Below, one piece after another: positions 1 to 8,776 of a stretch of DNA of 55,611 nt. The stretch covers positions 1-55,611 of the forward strand of contig JBCNNW010000017.1 in the NCBI GenBank assembly GCA_039594205.1. The letters are read 5' to 3'. The position numbers and the translations under genes were made by a program. The DNA comes from Pseudescherichia sp039594205 (GTDB taxonomy: Bacteria > Pseudomonadota > Gammaproteobacteria > Enterobacterales > Enterobacteriaceae). Below the pieces are notes generated by a model. The model worked only from the letters and a program-made list of their open reading frames with translations. It was not told the DNA's origin and ran no database searches. Positions within the stretch are counted from its first letter, which is position 1. Each line of letters opens with the position of its first letter.

Positions 1-909
1 GGCTAAAAAGGAGTGGCTGCCGTTAAGCATCCGCAGCTTCATCTGCTCCCAGGGCAGGACGTCGTCGACCATCTGCACCCCGGCGGCTTCCCACTCCGGA
101 CGCCCGGCGACGAAGTTATCTTCGATCACCCACTGGATAAACGGCTCGCAGCTGATGGCGCAGGGATCTGCTACTCCCAGCACCTCGGCAATCTCTGCCA
201 GCTCGGCGTCGGTGGCCGCCGGCACAATCCTATCGACCATTGTGCCCGGGAAGCTCACCTGCTCGGCGATCCACTCTGCCAGCCCGGCGGAGCGCTGCTG
301 CGCCATCCCCAGCACGGCATTTTTGACCACGTGACCGTTATCCGGGATGTTGTCGCAGGAGAGAACGCTAAAGGGCGGCAGACCCCGTTCACGGCGGCGG
401 GAGAGGGCCTCCACCAGAATGCCCGGCGCGGAGTGCGGTTCCTGCGGGTGCTGCAGATCGTGAATGATGCGCTCGTTGCGGGTATCCAGTTTGCCGGTAG
501 CCGGATCGATGCAGTAGCCTTTCTCGGTGATGGTCAGGGAGACAATGGCGACCTGCGGCTCGCAAAACTTCTCGATAATGGCCGCCAGTGAATCAAGTTT
601 GGCATTAAGGCACTCCTTTACCGCACCAACGATAATGGCCTGGTTGCCCTCTGCGCCCTTCTCCAGCACGGTAAAGAGGTGATCCTGCTCACGCAGCTGG
701 GTCATTAGGGTGTCGCCGCTGAACAGGCTGATCTCACAGATGCCCCAGTCGCCGCCCCGGGCGTTCAGCACCCGATCGGTTAATAGCGCCTGGTGGGCAC
801 GGTGAAACGCGCCAAACCCGAAGTGGACAATGCGCGAGCGCAGCGCCTGACGATCGTAGGATGGCTGCTGAACGTTTTCGGCGAGGGCAACGGAGGCAAT
901 AGTTTTCAT
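1..909 (-). CDS. yeiQ: Mannitol dehydrogenase-family oxidoreductase YeiQ (fructuronate reductase-like), partial
   Basis: The first 303 codons are present; the 3' end lies beyond the left edge. I translated the minus strand from the ATG at 909. The N-terminus has the NAD-binding stretch IVHFGFGAFHRAHQALL. Further on are SLTITEKGYCIDP, LSCDNIPDNGHVVKN and, at the window edge, KLRMLNGSHSFLA, which carries the Lys/Asn/His catalytic set of the mannitol/mannonate dehydrogenase family. Similarity to E. coli YeiQ runs throughout. The family interconverts fructuronate or tagaturonate with mannonate or altronate using NAD(H). Here it is divergent from uxuA with an ExuR/UxuR-like site between them, so a role as the fructuronate reductase partner of mannonate dehydratase is a reasonable inference. 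A true UxuB or UxuB-like paralogue elsewhere cannot be excluded. Confidence 0.93.
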   Translation of the reverse strand, partial: MKTIASVALAENVQQPSYDRQALRSRIVHFGFGAFHRAHQALLTDRVLNARGGDWGICEISLFSGDTLMTQLREQDHLFTVLEKGAEGNQAIIVGAVKECLNAKLDSLAAIIEKFCEPQVAIVSLTITEKGYCIDPATGKLDTRNERIIHDLQHPQEPHSAPGILVEALSRRRERGLPPFSVLSCDNIPDNGHVVKNAVLGMAQQRSAGLAEWIAEQVSFPGTMVDRIVPAATDAELAEIAEVLGVADPCAISCEPFIQWVIEDNFVAGRPEWEAAGVQMVDDVLPWEQMKLRMLNGSHSFLA

Positions 910-974
910 GACCAATACACCTGATTAACCAATAATTAACAAAATGCAGTGTAAAGTTATATGACAGCAAATTG

Positions 975-1018
975 AATTGGTGTGCCTCAAATATCTGCGT
1001 AACGTGAGCTGGATCAAT
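975..1018. promoter_or_regulatory. Weak UxuR/ExuR-like half-site and probable CRP site in the yeiQ-uxuA divergent region
   Basis: An ATTGGT half-site begins at 976 but its right arm is poor (about 10 of 18 matches to the ExuR/UxuR consensus). At 1003-1018 is CGTGA, six bases, then TCAAT, which is 8 of 10 matches to the CRP core with the correct spacing. CRP control of hexuronate genes is well established in enterobacteria; binding here is inferred. Confidence 0.45.
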
Positions 1019-1083
1019 CAAAGCTGGCGGACCAATTGACCCCAATCGGGAAACATGTATGGTAGTCGTCATCGGTATGAGCC

Positions 1084-1101
1084 ATATTGGTATAACAACT
1101 T
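1084..1101 (+). promoter_or_regulatory. Probable UxuR/ExuR operator upstream of uxuA
   Basis: ATATTGGTATAACAACTT matches the known ExuR/UxuR palindrome AAATTGGTATACCAATTT at 15 of 18 positions. It sits 18 bases before the uxuA ATG, a position where a bound repressor would block transcription. This is the best operator-like sequence in the 209-base divergent region. Confidence 0.7.
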
Positions 1102-1118
1102 TATTTGAGGGTTAGACG

Positions 1119-2309
1119 ATGGAACAAACCTGGCGTTGGTACGGTCCGAACGATCCGGTTTCACTTGATGATGTGCGTCAGGCGGGCGCAACGGGCGTGG
1201 TCACTGCGCTGCACCATATTCCTAACGGCCAGGTCTGGCCGGTCGAGGAGATCAAACAGCGTCAGGCGCTGCTGGCCGAAAAAGGGTTAACCTGGTCGGT
1301 GGTTGAGAGCATTCCGGTGCACGAAGAGATTAAAACTCACAGCGGTCAGGTTGACACCTGGATTGCCAACTACCAGCAGAGCATCCGTAACCTTGCTGCC
1401 TGCGGGATTGATACCGTCTGCTACAACTTTATGCCAATCCTCGACTGGACCCGTACCGATCTGGAGTATGAGCTGCCGGACGGTTCGAAAGCGCTGCGCT
1501 TCGACCAGATCGCCTTTGCCGCCTTTGAGCTGCACGTTCTGAAGCGCAACGGCGCGGAAGCGGATTACAGCGACGAGGAGCAGCGCCAGGCCAAAGCCTG
1601 GTTCGACAACGCCAGCGAGGCCGAAATCGACAAGCTAACCCGCAATATCATTGCCGGCCTGCCGGGAGCGGAAGAGGGTTACACTCTGGATCGGTTCCGC
1701 GCTCGCCTGGCAGAGTATAGTGGCATCGATAAAGCGCAGCTGCGTGAGAACATGGCCGTCTTTCTGCGAGCGATTGTTCCGGTGGCAGAAGAGGCCGGGG
1801 TACGCCTCGCGGTACACCCGGACGATCCGCCGCGCCCGATCCTCGGTCTGCCGCGCATTGTTTCTACCATTGAAGATATGCAGTGGCTGAAAGAGACCGT
1901 CGACAGCATTAATAACGGCTTTACCATGTGCACCGGCTCCTATGGCGTCCGCGCCGATAACGATCTGGTGAAGATGGTGGAAACCTTCGGCGATCGCATT
2001 CACTTCACCCACCTGCGTTCAACCTGTCGGGAAGAGAACCCGAAAACCTTCCACGAGGCGGCGCATCTGCAGGGCGACGTGGATATGGTGTCGGTAGTGA
2101 AAGCAATTTTGACCGAAGAGCAGCGCCGCAAACAGGCGGGCGACCTGCGTCCGATCCCGTTCCGTCCGGATCACGGCCATCAGATGCTTGACGATCTGCG
2201 TAAGAAAACCAACCCAGGCTACTCGGCGATTGGTCGTCTGAAGGGGATGGCGGAAGTGCGTGGTGTCGAGCTGGCGCTGAAGCAGATCATGTTCCGCGAT
2301 TTATTATAG
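1119..2309 (+). CDS. uxuA: Mannonate dehydratase UxuA
   Basis: This 396-residue protein starts MEQTWRWYGPNDPVSL and tracks E. coli UxuA (394 residues) along its whole length. Landmarks are VCYNFMPILDWTRTDLEYELP, LAVHPDDPPRPILGLPRIVS, FTMCTGSYGVRADNDL, THLRST and PFRPDHGHQMLDDL, which hold the His, Cys and Asp residues of the metal site. It dehydrates D-mannonate to 2-keto-3-deoxygluconate in the cytoplasmic hexuronate pathway. In E. coli uxuA is in a uxuAB operon far away; here it stands alone, divergent from yeiQ. An ExuR/UxuR-like operator just upstream suggests repression relieved by hexuronates. A REP element follows the stop codon. Confidence 0.97.
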   Translation: MEQTWRWYGPNDPVSLDDVRQAGATGVVTALHHIPNGQVWPVEEIKQRQALLAEKGLTWSVVESIPVHEEIKTHSGQVDTWIANYQQSIRNLAACGIDTVCYNFMPILDWTRTDLEYELPDGSKALRFDQIAFAAFELHVLKRNGAEADYSDEEQRQAKAWFDNASEAEIDKLTRNIIAGLPGAEEGYTLDRFRARLAEYSGIDKAQLRENMAVFLRAIVPVAEEAGVRLAVHPDDPPRPILGLPRIVSTIEDMQWLKETVDSINNGFTMCTGSYGVRADNDLVKMVETFGDRIHFTHLRSTCREENPKTFHEAAHLQGDVDMVSVVKAILTEEQRRKQAGDLRPIPFRPDHGHQMLDDLRKKTNPGYSAIGRLKGMAEVRGVELALKQIMFRDLL

Positions 2310-2320
2310 GTATCAAGGTA

Positions 2321-2397
2321 CCGTAGGCCGGGCCAGCGTCAGCGCCGCCCGGCACTTACACACAACGCCTGATGGCGCTGCGCTTATCAGGCCTACT
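2321..2397. repeat. BIME: two inverted REP elements downstream of uxuA
   Basis: Two REP-type palindromes face each other. The first (2321-2354) contains GTAGGCCGGG and GCCGCCCGGC; the second (2366-2397) contains GCCTGATGGCGCTGCGCTTA followed by TCAGGCCTAC. They lie between the convergent ends of uxuA and efpL, the usual extragenic position of enterobacterial BIMEs. Confidence 0.85.
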
Positions 2398-2435
2398 GGA
2401 CCGTGCGCTCCTCCAGGCCTGATACTAACGCAACT

Positions 2436-3008
2436 TTAATCCGCACGGCCCATGTAGCGGCTCTCTTCGATATGAATGCGGATCTTCTCGCCGGTAGTCA
2501 GGTACTCTGGCACCTGGATCACCAGACCGGTGCTCAGGGTAGCCGGTTTGGTGCGCGAGCTTGCCGAGGCACCTTTAATGCCCGGAGCGGTTTCCACAAT
2601 CTCCAGATCCACCGTCTGCGGCAGCTCCAGCGCCAGCAGCTGGCCATCCCACGTCAGAACCTGCATATCCGGCATGCCGCCTTCCGGCATAAACAGCAGC
2701 TCCTCTTCAATCTGCTCTTTGGTGAAGATATACGGAGTGTAATCCTCTTTATCCATAAAGACGTACTCGTTGCCGTCCACGTAGGAGAAGTCAACGAAGC
2801 GACGGGTCAGGGTCACGGTATCAACGATATCATCACCCTTGAAGCGCTCTTCCACTTTCAGCCCGGTACGGACGTCGGCGAAGCGCATTTTATAGAGGGT
2901 GGCTGCGCCGCGGGCGCTAGGGGATTGAATATCGATATTTTTAACAATCAGCAGTTTGCCGTTGTAATTCAGTACCATACCTTTTTTGATTTCGTTCGCT
3001 CTTGCCAT
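2436..3008 (-). CDS. efpL: Elongation factor P-like protein EfpL (YeiP)
   Basis: This 190-residue protein starts MARANEIKKG, taken from the ATG at 3008. A longer frame runs upstream but its extra 44 residues have no counterpart in the family. It has the three-domain EF-P fold: an N-terminal KOW-like domain, then two OB-like domains with EELLFMPEGGMPDMQVLTWD and LSTGLVIQVPEYL. At the tip of the domain I loop the sequence is SPSARGAATL with arginine at residue 33, the feature that distinguishes EfpL from EF-P, which carries a modifiable lysine there. EfpL relieves ribosome stalling at proline-containing motifs without the lysyl modification. It is transcribed away from yeiW, as in E. coli. Confidence 0.96.
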   Translation of the reverse strand: MARANEIKKGMVLNYNGKLLIVKNIDIQSPSARGAATLYKMRFADVRTGLKVEERFKGDDIVDTVTLTRRFVDFSYVDGNEYVFMDKEDYTPYIFTKEQIEEELLFMPEGGMPDMQVLTWDGQLLALELPQTVDLEIVETAPGIKGASASSRTKPATLSTGLVIQVPEYLTTGEKIRIHIEESRYMGRAD

Positions 3009-3176
3009 GATGGATCCTGTGCGGAAAAGTGGGAAAAATATCGCGACAAAGTACTCGCGAGGGGCGCAGTTGGCAAGCCTCTTCGCGAGGTTTTGCATCT
3101 TCACCACAAAAAGTGTTAGCGTGCGGCAAAACGCTGGCATTTGCCGCGCTATCTATCATCACAAGAGAGCCGTTAT

Positions 3177-3431
3177 ATGGAGTGTCGCCCGGACTGCGGA
3201 GCCTGCTGTACCGCCCCGTCAATCAGTAGTCCTATCCCCGGCATGCCCAACGGCAAACCGGCTAATACGCGTTGCGTTCAGCTCTCGGCGGATAACCTTT
3301 GCAATATCTTCGGTTCGCCCCTGCGCCCGAAGGTCTGCTCCGGCCTGCAACCTTCTCAGGAGATGTGCCTGACCAGCCGCGACGCGGCGATGACCTGGCT
3401 GCTTCAGCTCGAAGCGGCAACTGCGCCCTAA
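3177..3431 (+). CDS. yeiW: Small cysteine-rich protein YeiW (UPF0153 family)
   Basis: This 84-residue protein starts MECRPDCGACCTAPSIS. I chose the ATG at 3177 because it matches the start of E. coli YeiW and is preceded by AAGAGAG; the frame continues 12 codons upstream without family support. Cysteines at C3, C7, C10 and C11, with others near RCVQL, LCNIF, KVCSGL and EMC, give the pattern of the YkgJ/UPF0153 putative metal- or cluster-binding family. The function is unknown. Its last four bases overlap the convergent end of setB. Confidence 0.92.
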   Translation: MECRPDCGACCTAPSISSPIPGMPNGKPANTRCVQLSADNLCNIFGSPLRPKVCSGLQPSQEMCLTSRDAAMTWLLQLEAATAP

Positions 3432-4609
3432 ACGTCCTTAATTCGAGCCAGGCAGACGGCGGCAATCAATATCATCACCAGCGCGATCCAGAATACGGTG
3501 TGGTAGTTCCAAAGCTCTGCCACGACCCCCGCCAGTGAACCGGCGATAATCCAGCCTACGCGCGTGGTATTGGTATAGAGCGTGGTAGCGGCCCCCGCCT
3601 GGCCTGGCATCAGATCCTGGAAGTAGAGCATGCCAATACCCGCCAGAATGCCAATGTAGATGGCGTTCAGCAGCTGGAGGGCCAGCAGCAGGGCAGGGGT
3701 ATGCACCGTCAGCATCCCGATATAGAACAGCAGGCCGCCCGCGACCGCAATGCGCATCAGGAAGCGTTTACCGAAGCGCTTTGCATAGTAGCCCGCAATC
3801 AGCATCGTCGGGATCTCCAGTCCGGCCGCGGTGCCCATCATTACGCCAGCAAGCTTTTCCGGCAGATGCAGCTCCTTAATAATAAACAGCGGCATATTGA
3901 TAATGTAGAGGCTGTTAGTGCCCCACATCAGGGTACAGACAGTGAACAGCAGCAAGGCATCGCGCCGGTTGGTGCGTGGCGCTTCCACTACGCCCGTGGT
4001 GAGGCGCGGCGCTTTATACATGGCAGGTAGAAATAGCCAGACCATTACCCCACAGACAACAAATGCCACCGCCGCGCTGAGATACATGGTGGTAAAGCCG
4101 AATCCTAACGCCAGGGCGTAGGCCAGCGGCGGGCCGATGACCCATGCCAGCGACACCTGGGCGCGCAGGATTGAGCTGAACATCACCGCTTCCCGACCGG
4201 TACGATCGGCGTGCTCCCGGGCAAGAGCAAACATCTGCGGGTTGGCGGTAGAGCCAAAGCTGCTCAGGAATACGCCGACAAACAGCAGAATAAAATAGTT
4301 ACGGTTCCAGGCAAACAGCACGCAGGCCAGCACGCCGACCAGGCAGCAGAAAACAATCAGGTTTTTCCGGCTCCCTTTGCGGTCAGATCGCCCGGCCAGA
4401 AACTGGCTGACCACTATTCCGATCACCGCGCTGCCGGTAAAGAAGAAGCCCACCATCGCCGGGCGAGCGTGGACCTCATTAGTTAAAAACAGGCTCAGGG
4501 TTGGGGTCTGTAACGCCCCGGCGATACCGGTTAAAAAGGCAACGATCAGAAACGCGGCAGAGGTGAAATCAACGGGCCTGGGGGCGACGTCAGCAGGAGA
4601 AGTTTGCAT
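3428..4609 (-). CDS. setB: Sugar efflux transporter SetB (MFS)
   Basis: This 393-residue protein has the same length as E. coli SetB and near-identical blocks: AFLIVAFLTGIAGALQTPTL, VGFFFTGSAVIGIVVSQFLA, SLYIINMPLFIIKELHLPE and YFQDLMPGQAGAATTLYTNT. About twelve hydrophobic segments are visible, and the MFS A-motif region GRSDRKGSRK falls after the second. It is an inner-membrane exporter; E. coli SetB exports lactose and glucose when overproduced. It is divergent from fruBKA. The start is the ATG at 4609; the stop overlaps the end of yeiW by four bases. Confidence 0.95.
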   Translation of the reverse strand: MQTSPADVAPRPVDFTSAAFLIVAFLTGIAGALQTPTLSLFLTNEVHARPAMVGFFFTGSAVIGIVVSQFLAGRSDRKGSRKNLIVFCCLVGVLACVLFAWNRNYFILLFVGVFLSSFGSTANPQMFALAREHADRTGREAVMFSSILRAQVSLAWVIGPPLAYALALGFGFTTMYLSAAVAFVVCGVMVWLFLPAMYKAPRLTTGVVEAPRTNRRDALLLFTVCTLMWGTNSLYIINMPLFIIKELHLPEKLAGVMMGTAAGLEIPTMLIAGYYAKRFGKRFLMRIAVAGGLLFYIGMLTVHTPALLLALQLLNAIYIGILAGIGMLYFQDLMPGQAGAATTLYTNTTRVGWIIAGSLAGVVAELWNYHTVFWIALVMILIAAVCLARIKDV

Positions 4610-4879
4610 CTTGGATCAGGGTTCATCGTAGAAAAAGGCGGAGTTTACGCCGCTGGAGTGAAAATAGACAGCCAGCGAACCGGGTTTTGCCACAAAAAAG
4701 CAAAACAGCGTTTTGAAATAATTATCATTTAGGCTGAAGTTGCTGAAACAGAGACCCGTGAAGAAGCGCTGTGTTCAGCCAGGCCTCAGCAGAGGGTAAA
4801 GAAATGTGCATTAGCTCTAAATTTTAATACCTGAATTAAGAGTTTCCTTGATTGCCCGGGCAGAGTGCGCAAGACTTCG

Positions 4880-4893
4880 TGAAACGTTTCAGC
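4880..4893. promoter_or_regulatory. Cra (FruR) operator O1 upstream of fruB
   Basis: TGAAACGTTTCAGC is a near-perfect palindromic Cra site (TGAAnCGnTTCA core). It lies about 90 bases before the fruB ATG. Cra represses fruBKA in E. coli until fructose-1-phosphate is present. Confidence 0.88.
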
Positions 4894-4943
4894 GTCATCT
4901 GCGCGATTGTTCCCGCACCGATGACGCTCCATTTCACCAGTTA

Positions 4944-4957
4944 GCTGAAACGATTCA
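4944..4957. promoter_or_regulatory. Cra (FruR) operator O2 upstream of fruB
   Basis: GCTGAAACGATTCA is a full match to the Cra core, 22 bases before the fruB ATG. Together with the upstream copy it reproduces the two-operator arrangement known for E. coli fruBKA. Confidence 0.9.
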
Positions 4958-4979
4958 AGTTCAGCAGGAGTGGAGATTC

Positions 4980-6110
4980 ATGTTCCAGTTATCCGTTCAG
5001 GACATCCATCCAGGCCAGCAGGCCAGCAATAAAGAAGAGGCGATTCGCCAGATTGCGGGCGCGCTGGTGCAGGCGGGCAACGTGGCTGACGGCTATGTTG
5101 CCGGTATGCTCGCCCGCGAGCAGCAGACCTCAACCTTCCTCGGTAACGGCATTGCTATTCCGCACGGTACTACCGACACTCGCGACCAGGTGCTGAAAAC
5201 CGGCGTACAGGTCTACCAGTTCCCGCAGGGCGTCCTGTGGGGTGAAGGGCAGGTGGCCTACGTTGCCATCGGCATCGCTGCCAGCTCCGATGAGCATCTG
5301 GGCCTGCTGCGCCAGCTGACCCACGTTTTGAGCGATGACGACGTTGCGGCCCAGCTCCAGTCAGCGACTACCGCTGAAGAGCTGCGCGCCCTGCTGATGG
5401 GTGAGAAACAGAGCGCGGCGCTGAAGCTTGATAACGCCATGCTGACGCTGGACATCGCAGCCAGCGATCTTGTAACCCTGCAGGCGATCAACGCGGGCCG
5501 TCTGAAAGAGGCCGGTGCCGTTGACGTAAACTTCGTTACCCGTGCCATCAACGAAACGCCGCTGAACCTGGGCCAGGGTATCTGGCTGAACGATAGCGCT
5601 GAAGGTAATACCGGCAGCGCTATCGCCGTCAGCCGTGCCGCCAGTGCGTTTGACGTTGATGGTGAAAAAGCGCAGCTGCTGGTTAGCGTGGCGATGGCTG
5701 ACGATCAGCCTCAGGCAGTGTTGCAGCGCCTGGCTGACATTCTGCTGGCGAATAAAGCTGACCGCCTGCTGTCCGCGGATCCCGCTACGCTGCTGGCGCT
5801 GCTGACCAGCGATGATGCGCTGAAGGCTGACGTGCTGAACGCCGAGTTTGTTGTACGCAACGAGCATGGCCTGCACGCCCGCCCGGGTACGATGCTGGTC
5901 AATACCATTAAACAGTTTAACAGCGACGTCACCGTTACTAACCTCGACGGCAGCGGCAAGCCTGCCAACGGTCGCAGCCTGATGAAGGTTGTGGCGCTGG
6001 GCGTCAAGAAAGGCCATCGCCTGCGCTTCACCGCCCAGGGCGAGGATGCTGAACAGGCGCTGAAGGCGATTGGCGATGCCATCGCGGCCGGTCTGGGGGA
6101 GGGCGCATAA
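4980..6110 (+). CDS. fruB: Fructose PTS diphosphoryl transfer protein FruB (EIIA-HPr fusion)
   Basis: This 376-residue protein has the same length as E. coli FruB. The ATG at 4980 (MFQLSVQDIHP) follows CAGGAG and is downstream of both Cra operators. The EIIA domain comes first, with phosphorylated His62 in GIAIPHGT. A central linker domain follows. The C-terminal FPr (HPr-like) domain carries His299 in NEHGLHARPG. It relays phosphate from Enzyme I to the FruA permease. It is the first gene of fruBKA and its stop overlaps the fruK start by one base (TAATG), so translation is probably coupled. Confidence 0.98.
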   Translation: MFQLSVQDIHPGQQASNKEEAIRQIAGALVQAGNVADGYVAGMLAREQQTSTFLGNGIAIPHGTTDTRDQVLKTGVQVYQFPQGVLWGEGQVAYVAIGIAASSDEHLGLLRQLTHVLSDDDVAAQLQSATTAEELRALLMGEKQSAALKLDNAMLTLDIAASDLVTLQAINAGRLKEAGAVDVNFVTRAINETPLNLGQGIWLNDSAEGNTGSAIAVSRAASAFDVDGEKAQLLVSVAMADDQPQAVLQRLADILLANKADRLLSADPATLLALLTSDDALKADVLNAEFVVRNEHGLHARPGTMLVNTIKQFNSDVTVTNLDGSGKPANGRSLMKVVALGVKKGHRLRFTAQGEDAEQALKAIGDAIAAGLGEGA

Positions 6111-7048
6111 TGAGCAGACGTGTAGCCACCATCACTCTTAACCCTGCCTATGACCTGGTCGGGTTTACCCCGGAAATTGAACGCGGTGAAGTCAACCTCG
6201 TGCGGACCACCGGCCTGCACGCCGCAGGTAAAGGGATCAACGTTGCCAAAGTGCTTAAAGACTTAGGCATTGACGTCACCGTCGGCGGTTTCCTCGGCAA
6301 AGATAACCAGGATGGTTTCCAGCAGCTGTTCAGCGAGCTGGGGATTGCCAACCGTTTCCAGGTGGTGCAGGGCCGAACCCGCATCAACGTTAAGCTGACC
6401 GAAAAAGATAGCGAAGTCACCGATTTCAACTTCTCCGGATTTGAAGTGACCCCTGCCGACTGGGAACGTTTTGTCGCCGACTCCCTGAGCTGGCTGGGTC
6501 AGTTCGATATGGTTTGCGTCAGCGGCAGCCTGCCGGCTGGCGTCAGCCCGGAAGCCTTTACCGACTGGATGACGCGTCTGCGCAGCCAGTGCCCGTGCAT
6601 CATCTTTGACAGCAGCCGTGAGGCGCTGGTCGCCGGGCTGAAAGCCGCGCCATGGTTGGTGAAGCCGAACCGCCGCGAGCTGGAGATCTGGGCCGGGCGT
6701 AAGCTGCCTGAACTGAAAGATGTGATTGAAGCCGCTCATGCCCTTCGCGAGCAGGGGATCGCCCACGTGGTGATTTCGCTGGGTGCGGAAGGGGCACTAT
6801 GGGTTAACGCTTCAGGCGAATGGATCGCCAAACCGCCGTCAATGGAAGTGGTAAGCACCGTTGGCGCAGGGGATTCAATGGTTGGTGGTCTGATTTACGG
6901 CCTGCTGATGCGTGAGTCCAGTGAACATACCTTACGCCTTGCGACCGCTGTCGCGGCGCTGGCCGTTAGCCAGAGTAACGTAGGTATTACCGATCGTACC
7001 CAGTTGGCCGCGATGATGGCGCGCGTTGACTTAAAACCTTTTAACTAA
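6110..7048 (+). CDS. fruK: 1-phosphofructokinase FruK
   Basis: This 312-residue PfkB-family kinase is nearly identical to E. coli FruK. The N-terminal signature TTGLHAAGKGINVAKVLKDL binds substrate. The C-terminal VSTVGAGDSMVGG holds the catalytic aspartate (residue 255) and anion hole. It phosphorylates fructose-1-phosphate, made by FruA, to fructose-1,6-bisphosphate. Because fructose-1-phosphate is the Cra inducer, FruK also sets the regulatory signal. It starts within the fruB stop and is 15 bases from fruA. Confidence 0.98.
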   Translation: MSRRVATITLNPAYDLVGFTPEIERGEVNLVRTTGLHAAGKGINVAKVLKDLGIDVTVGGFLGKDNQDGFQQLFSELGIANRFQVVQGRTRINVKLTEKDSEVTDFNFSGFEVTPADWERFVADSLSWLGQFDMVCVSGSLPAGVSPEAFTDWMTRLRSQCPCIIFDSSREALVAGLKAAPWLVKPNRRELEIWAGRKLPELKDVIEAAHALREQGIAHVVISLGAEGALWVNASGEWIAKPPSMEVVSTVGAGDSMVGGLIYGLLMRESSEHTLRLATAVAALAVSQSNVGITDRTQLAAMMARVDLKPFN

Positions 7049-7063
7049 CAGCAGGAGAGCACA

Positions 7064-8761
7064 ATGAAAACGCTGCTGATTATTGACTCCACGTCTGGAC
7101 AGGCTCGCGCTTACATGGCGAAAACCCTGCTGGGTGCGGCGGCACAAAAAGCAAATCTGCAATTTATCGACAACCCGAATGAAGCTGAGCTGGTGATTGT
7201 GCTTGGCTCCAGCGTGCCAAACGACAGCGCGCTGACCGGCAAGAAGGTGTGGCTCGGCGACGTGAACCGCGCCGTTGCGCACCCGGAGCTGTTCCTCAGC
7301 GAGGCGAAAAGCCATGCTGCGGTCTACAGCGCACCGGTTGCCACTGCGGCAGCTGCCGCTCCGGCAGCAAGCGGCGGCGTGAAGCGCATCGTGGCGGTGA
7401 CCGCCTGCCCGACCGGGGTGGCACACACCTTTATGGCAGCGGAAGCGATCGAAACCGAAGCCAAAAAACGCGGCTGGCAGGTGAAAGTTGAAACCCGCGG
7501 CTCCGTGGGGGCTGGCAACGCTATCACTCCGGAAGAGGTGGCCGAGGCGGATCTGGTGATCGTCGCGGCAGATATCGAAGTGGATCTGGCGAAATTTGCC
7601 GGTAAGCCGATGTACCGCACCACCACCGGGCTGGCGCTGAAGAAAACTGCGCAGGAGCTGGATAAAGCCCAGGCGGAAGCCAGGCCTTATCAACCCTCTG
7701 GCAAAGCCCAGGCGGCAACGGAAGGGAAGAAAGAGGGGGCTGGCGCATACCGTCACCTGCTGACCGGCGTCTCCTATATGCTGCCGATGGTGGTGGCGGG
7801 CGGTCTCTGTATCGCTCTGTCGTTTGCCTTTGGTATCGAAGCGTTTAAAACCCCTGACACCCTGGCCGCTGCGCTGATGCAGATCGGCGGCGGTTCAGCA
7901 TTCGCCCTGATGGTACCGGTGCTGGCAGGTTACATTGCGTTCTCTATTGCCGACCGTCCGGGTCTGACCCCGGGCCTGATTGGCGGTATGCTGGCCGTCA
8001 GCACCGGCTCCGGCTTTATCGGCGGTATTATTGCGGGCTTCCTGGCAGGCTACGTGGCGAAGGCAATCAGCCAGAAGCTGAAGCTGCCGCCAAGCATGGA
8101 GGCGCTGAAGCCTATCCTGATCATTCCGCTCTTCTCCAGCCTGGTGGTTGGCCTGGCGATGATCTACCTGATCGGTAAACCGGTCGCGGGCATCCTGACC
8201 GGCCTGACCCACTGGCTGCAAACCATGGGTACGGCGAATGCGGTCCTGCTGGGGGCGATCCTCGGTGGCATGATGTGTACCGACATGGGCGGTCCGGTTA
8301 ATAAAGCGGCCTATGCCTTTGGCGTTGGCCTGCTGAGTACCCAGACCTACGCACCGATGGCCGCTATTATGGCTGCGGGCATGGTGCCGCCGCTGGCGAT
8401 GGGTATCGCAACCATGGTTGCGCGTAAAAAGTTCGACAAAGGGCAGCAGGAGGGGGGCAAAGCCGCGCTGGTGCTGGGCCTGTGCTTCATCTCTGAAGGG
8501 GCGATTCCGTTTGCCGCACGCGATCCAATGCGGGTGATCCCATGCTGTATCGTGGGTGGTGCGGTGACCGGGGCGATCTCGATGGCGATTGGCGCGAAGC
8601 TGATGGCCCCGCACGGCGGCCTGTTTGTGCTGCTGATCCCGGGTGCTATCACGCCGGTGCTGGGCTACCTGGTGGCAATCGTTGCCGGTACGCTGCTGGC
8701 AGGTCTGGCCTACGCCTTCCTGAAGCGTCCGGAAGCGGAGATGGCGGTTAAAACCGCGTAA
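7064..8761 (+). CDS. fruA: Fructose-specific PTS permease FruA (EIIB'BC)
   Basis: This 565-residue protein compares with 563 in E. coli. A degenerate N-terminal EIIB' domain (residues 1-90) is followed by an Ala-rich linker. The active EIIB domain has Cys115 in VTACPTGVAHTFMAAEAIE. The EIIC membrane domain runs from about 225 to the end with many hydrophobic segments and the substrate-region motif MMCTDMGGPVNKAAYAFG. It imports fructose and releases fructose-1-phosphate into the cytoplasm. It is the last gene of the operon and is followed by a strong terminator. Confidence 0.98.
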   Translation: MKTLLIIDSTSGQARAYMAKTLLGAAAQKANLQFIDNPNEAELVIVLGSSVPNDSALTGKKVWLGDVNRAVAHPELFLSEAKSHAAVYSAPVATAAAAAPAASGGVKRIVAVTACPTGVAHTFMAAEAIETEAKKRGWQVKVETRGSVGAGNAITPEEVAEADLVIVAADIEVDLAKFAGKPMYRTTTGLALKKTAQELDKAQAEARPYQPSGKAQAATEGKKEGAGAYRHLLTGVSYMLPMVVAGGLCIALSFAFGIEAFKTPDTLAAALMQIGGGSAFALMVPVLAGYIAFSIADRPGLTPGLIGGMLAVSTGSGFIGGIIAGFLAGYVAKAISQKLKLPPSMEALKPILIIPLFSSLVVGLAMIYLIGKPVAGILTGLTHWLQTMGTANAVLLGAILGGMMCTDMGGPVNKAAYAFGVGLLSTQTYAPMAAIMAAGMVPPLAMGIATMVARKKFDKGQQEGGKAALVLGLCFISEGAIPFAARDPMRVIPCCIVGGAVTGAISMAIGAKLMAPHGGLFVLLIPGAITPVLGYLVAIVAGTLLAGLAYAFLKRPEAEMAVKTA

Positions 8762-8776
8762 CGCGAGCCGGATCAA

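Larger units (their letters stand above)
4610..4979. other. 370-base divergent intergenic region between setB and fruB
   Basis: No gene is supported here. The right third holds two Cra operators (separate entries). The left part is AT-rich and should contain the setB promoter. The fruB reading frame extends upstream to 4848 without a stop, but those 44 codons contain the Cra operators and are absent from FruB proteins, so they are treated as leader. Confidence 0.7.

Noticed and set aside
3009..3140. In-frame N-terminal extension of EfpL
   Set aside because: The 44 extra residues do not resemble EF-P proteins; the domain starts exactly at the ATG at 3008.
4708..4726. Fur-like sequence upstream of setB
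   Set aside because: Only about 12 of 19 positions match and setB is not known as iron-regulated, unlike the 14 of 19 site at cirA.
4848..4979. In-frame N-terminal extension of FruB
   Set aside because: It covers both Cra operators, has no counterpart in FruB proteins, and the ATG at 4980 has a good RBS and gives the family length of 376.
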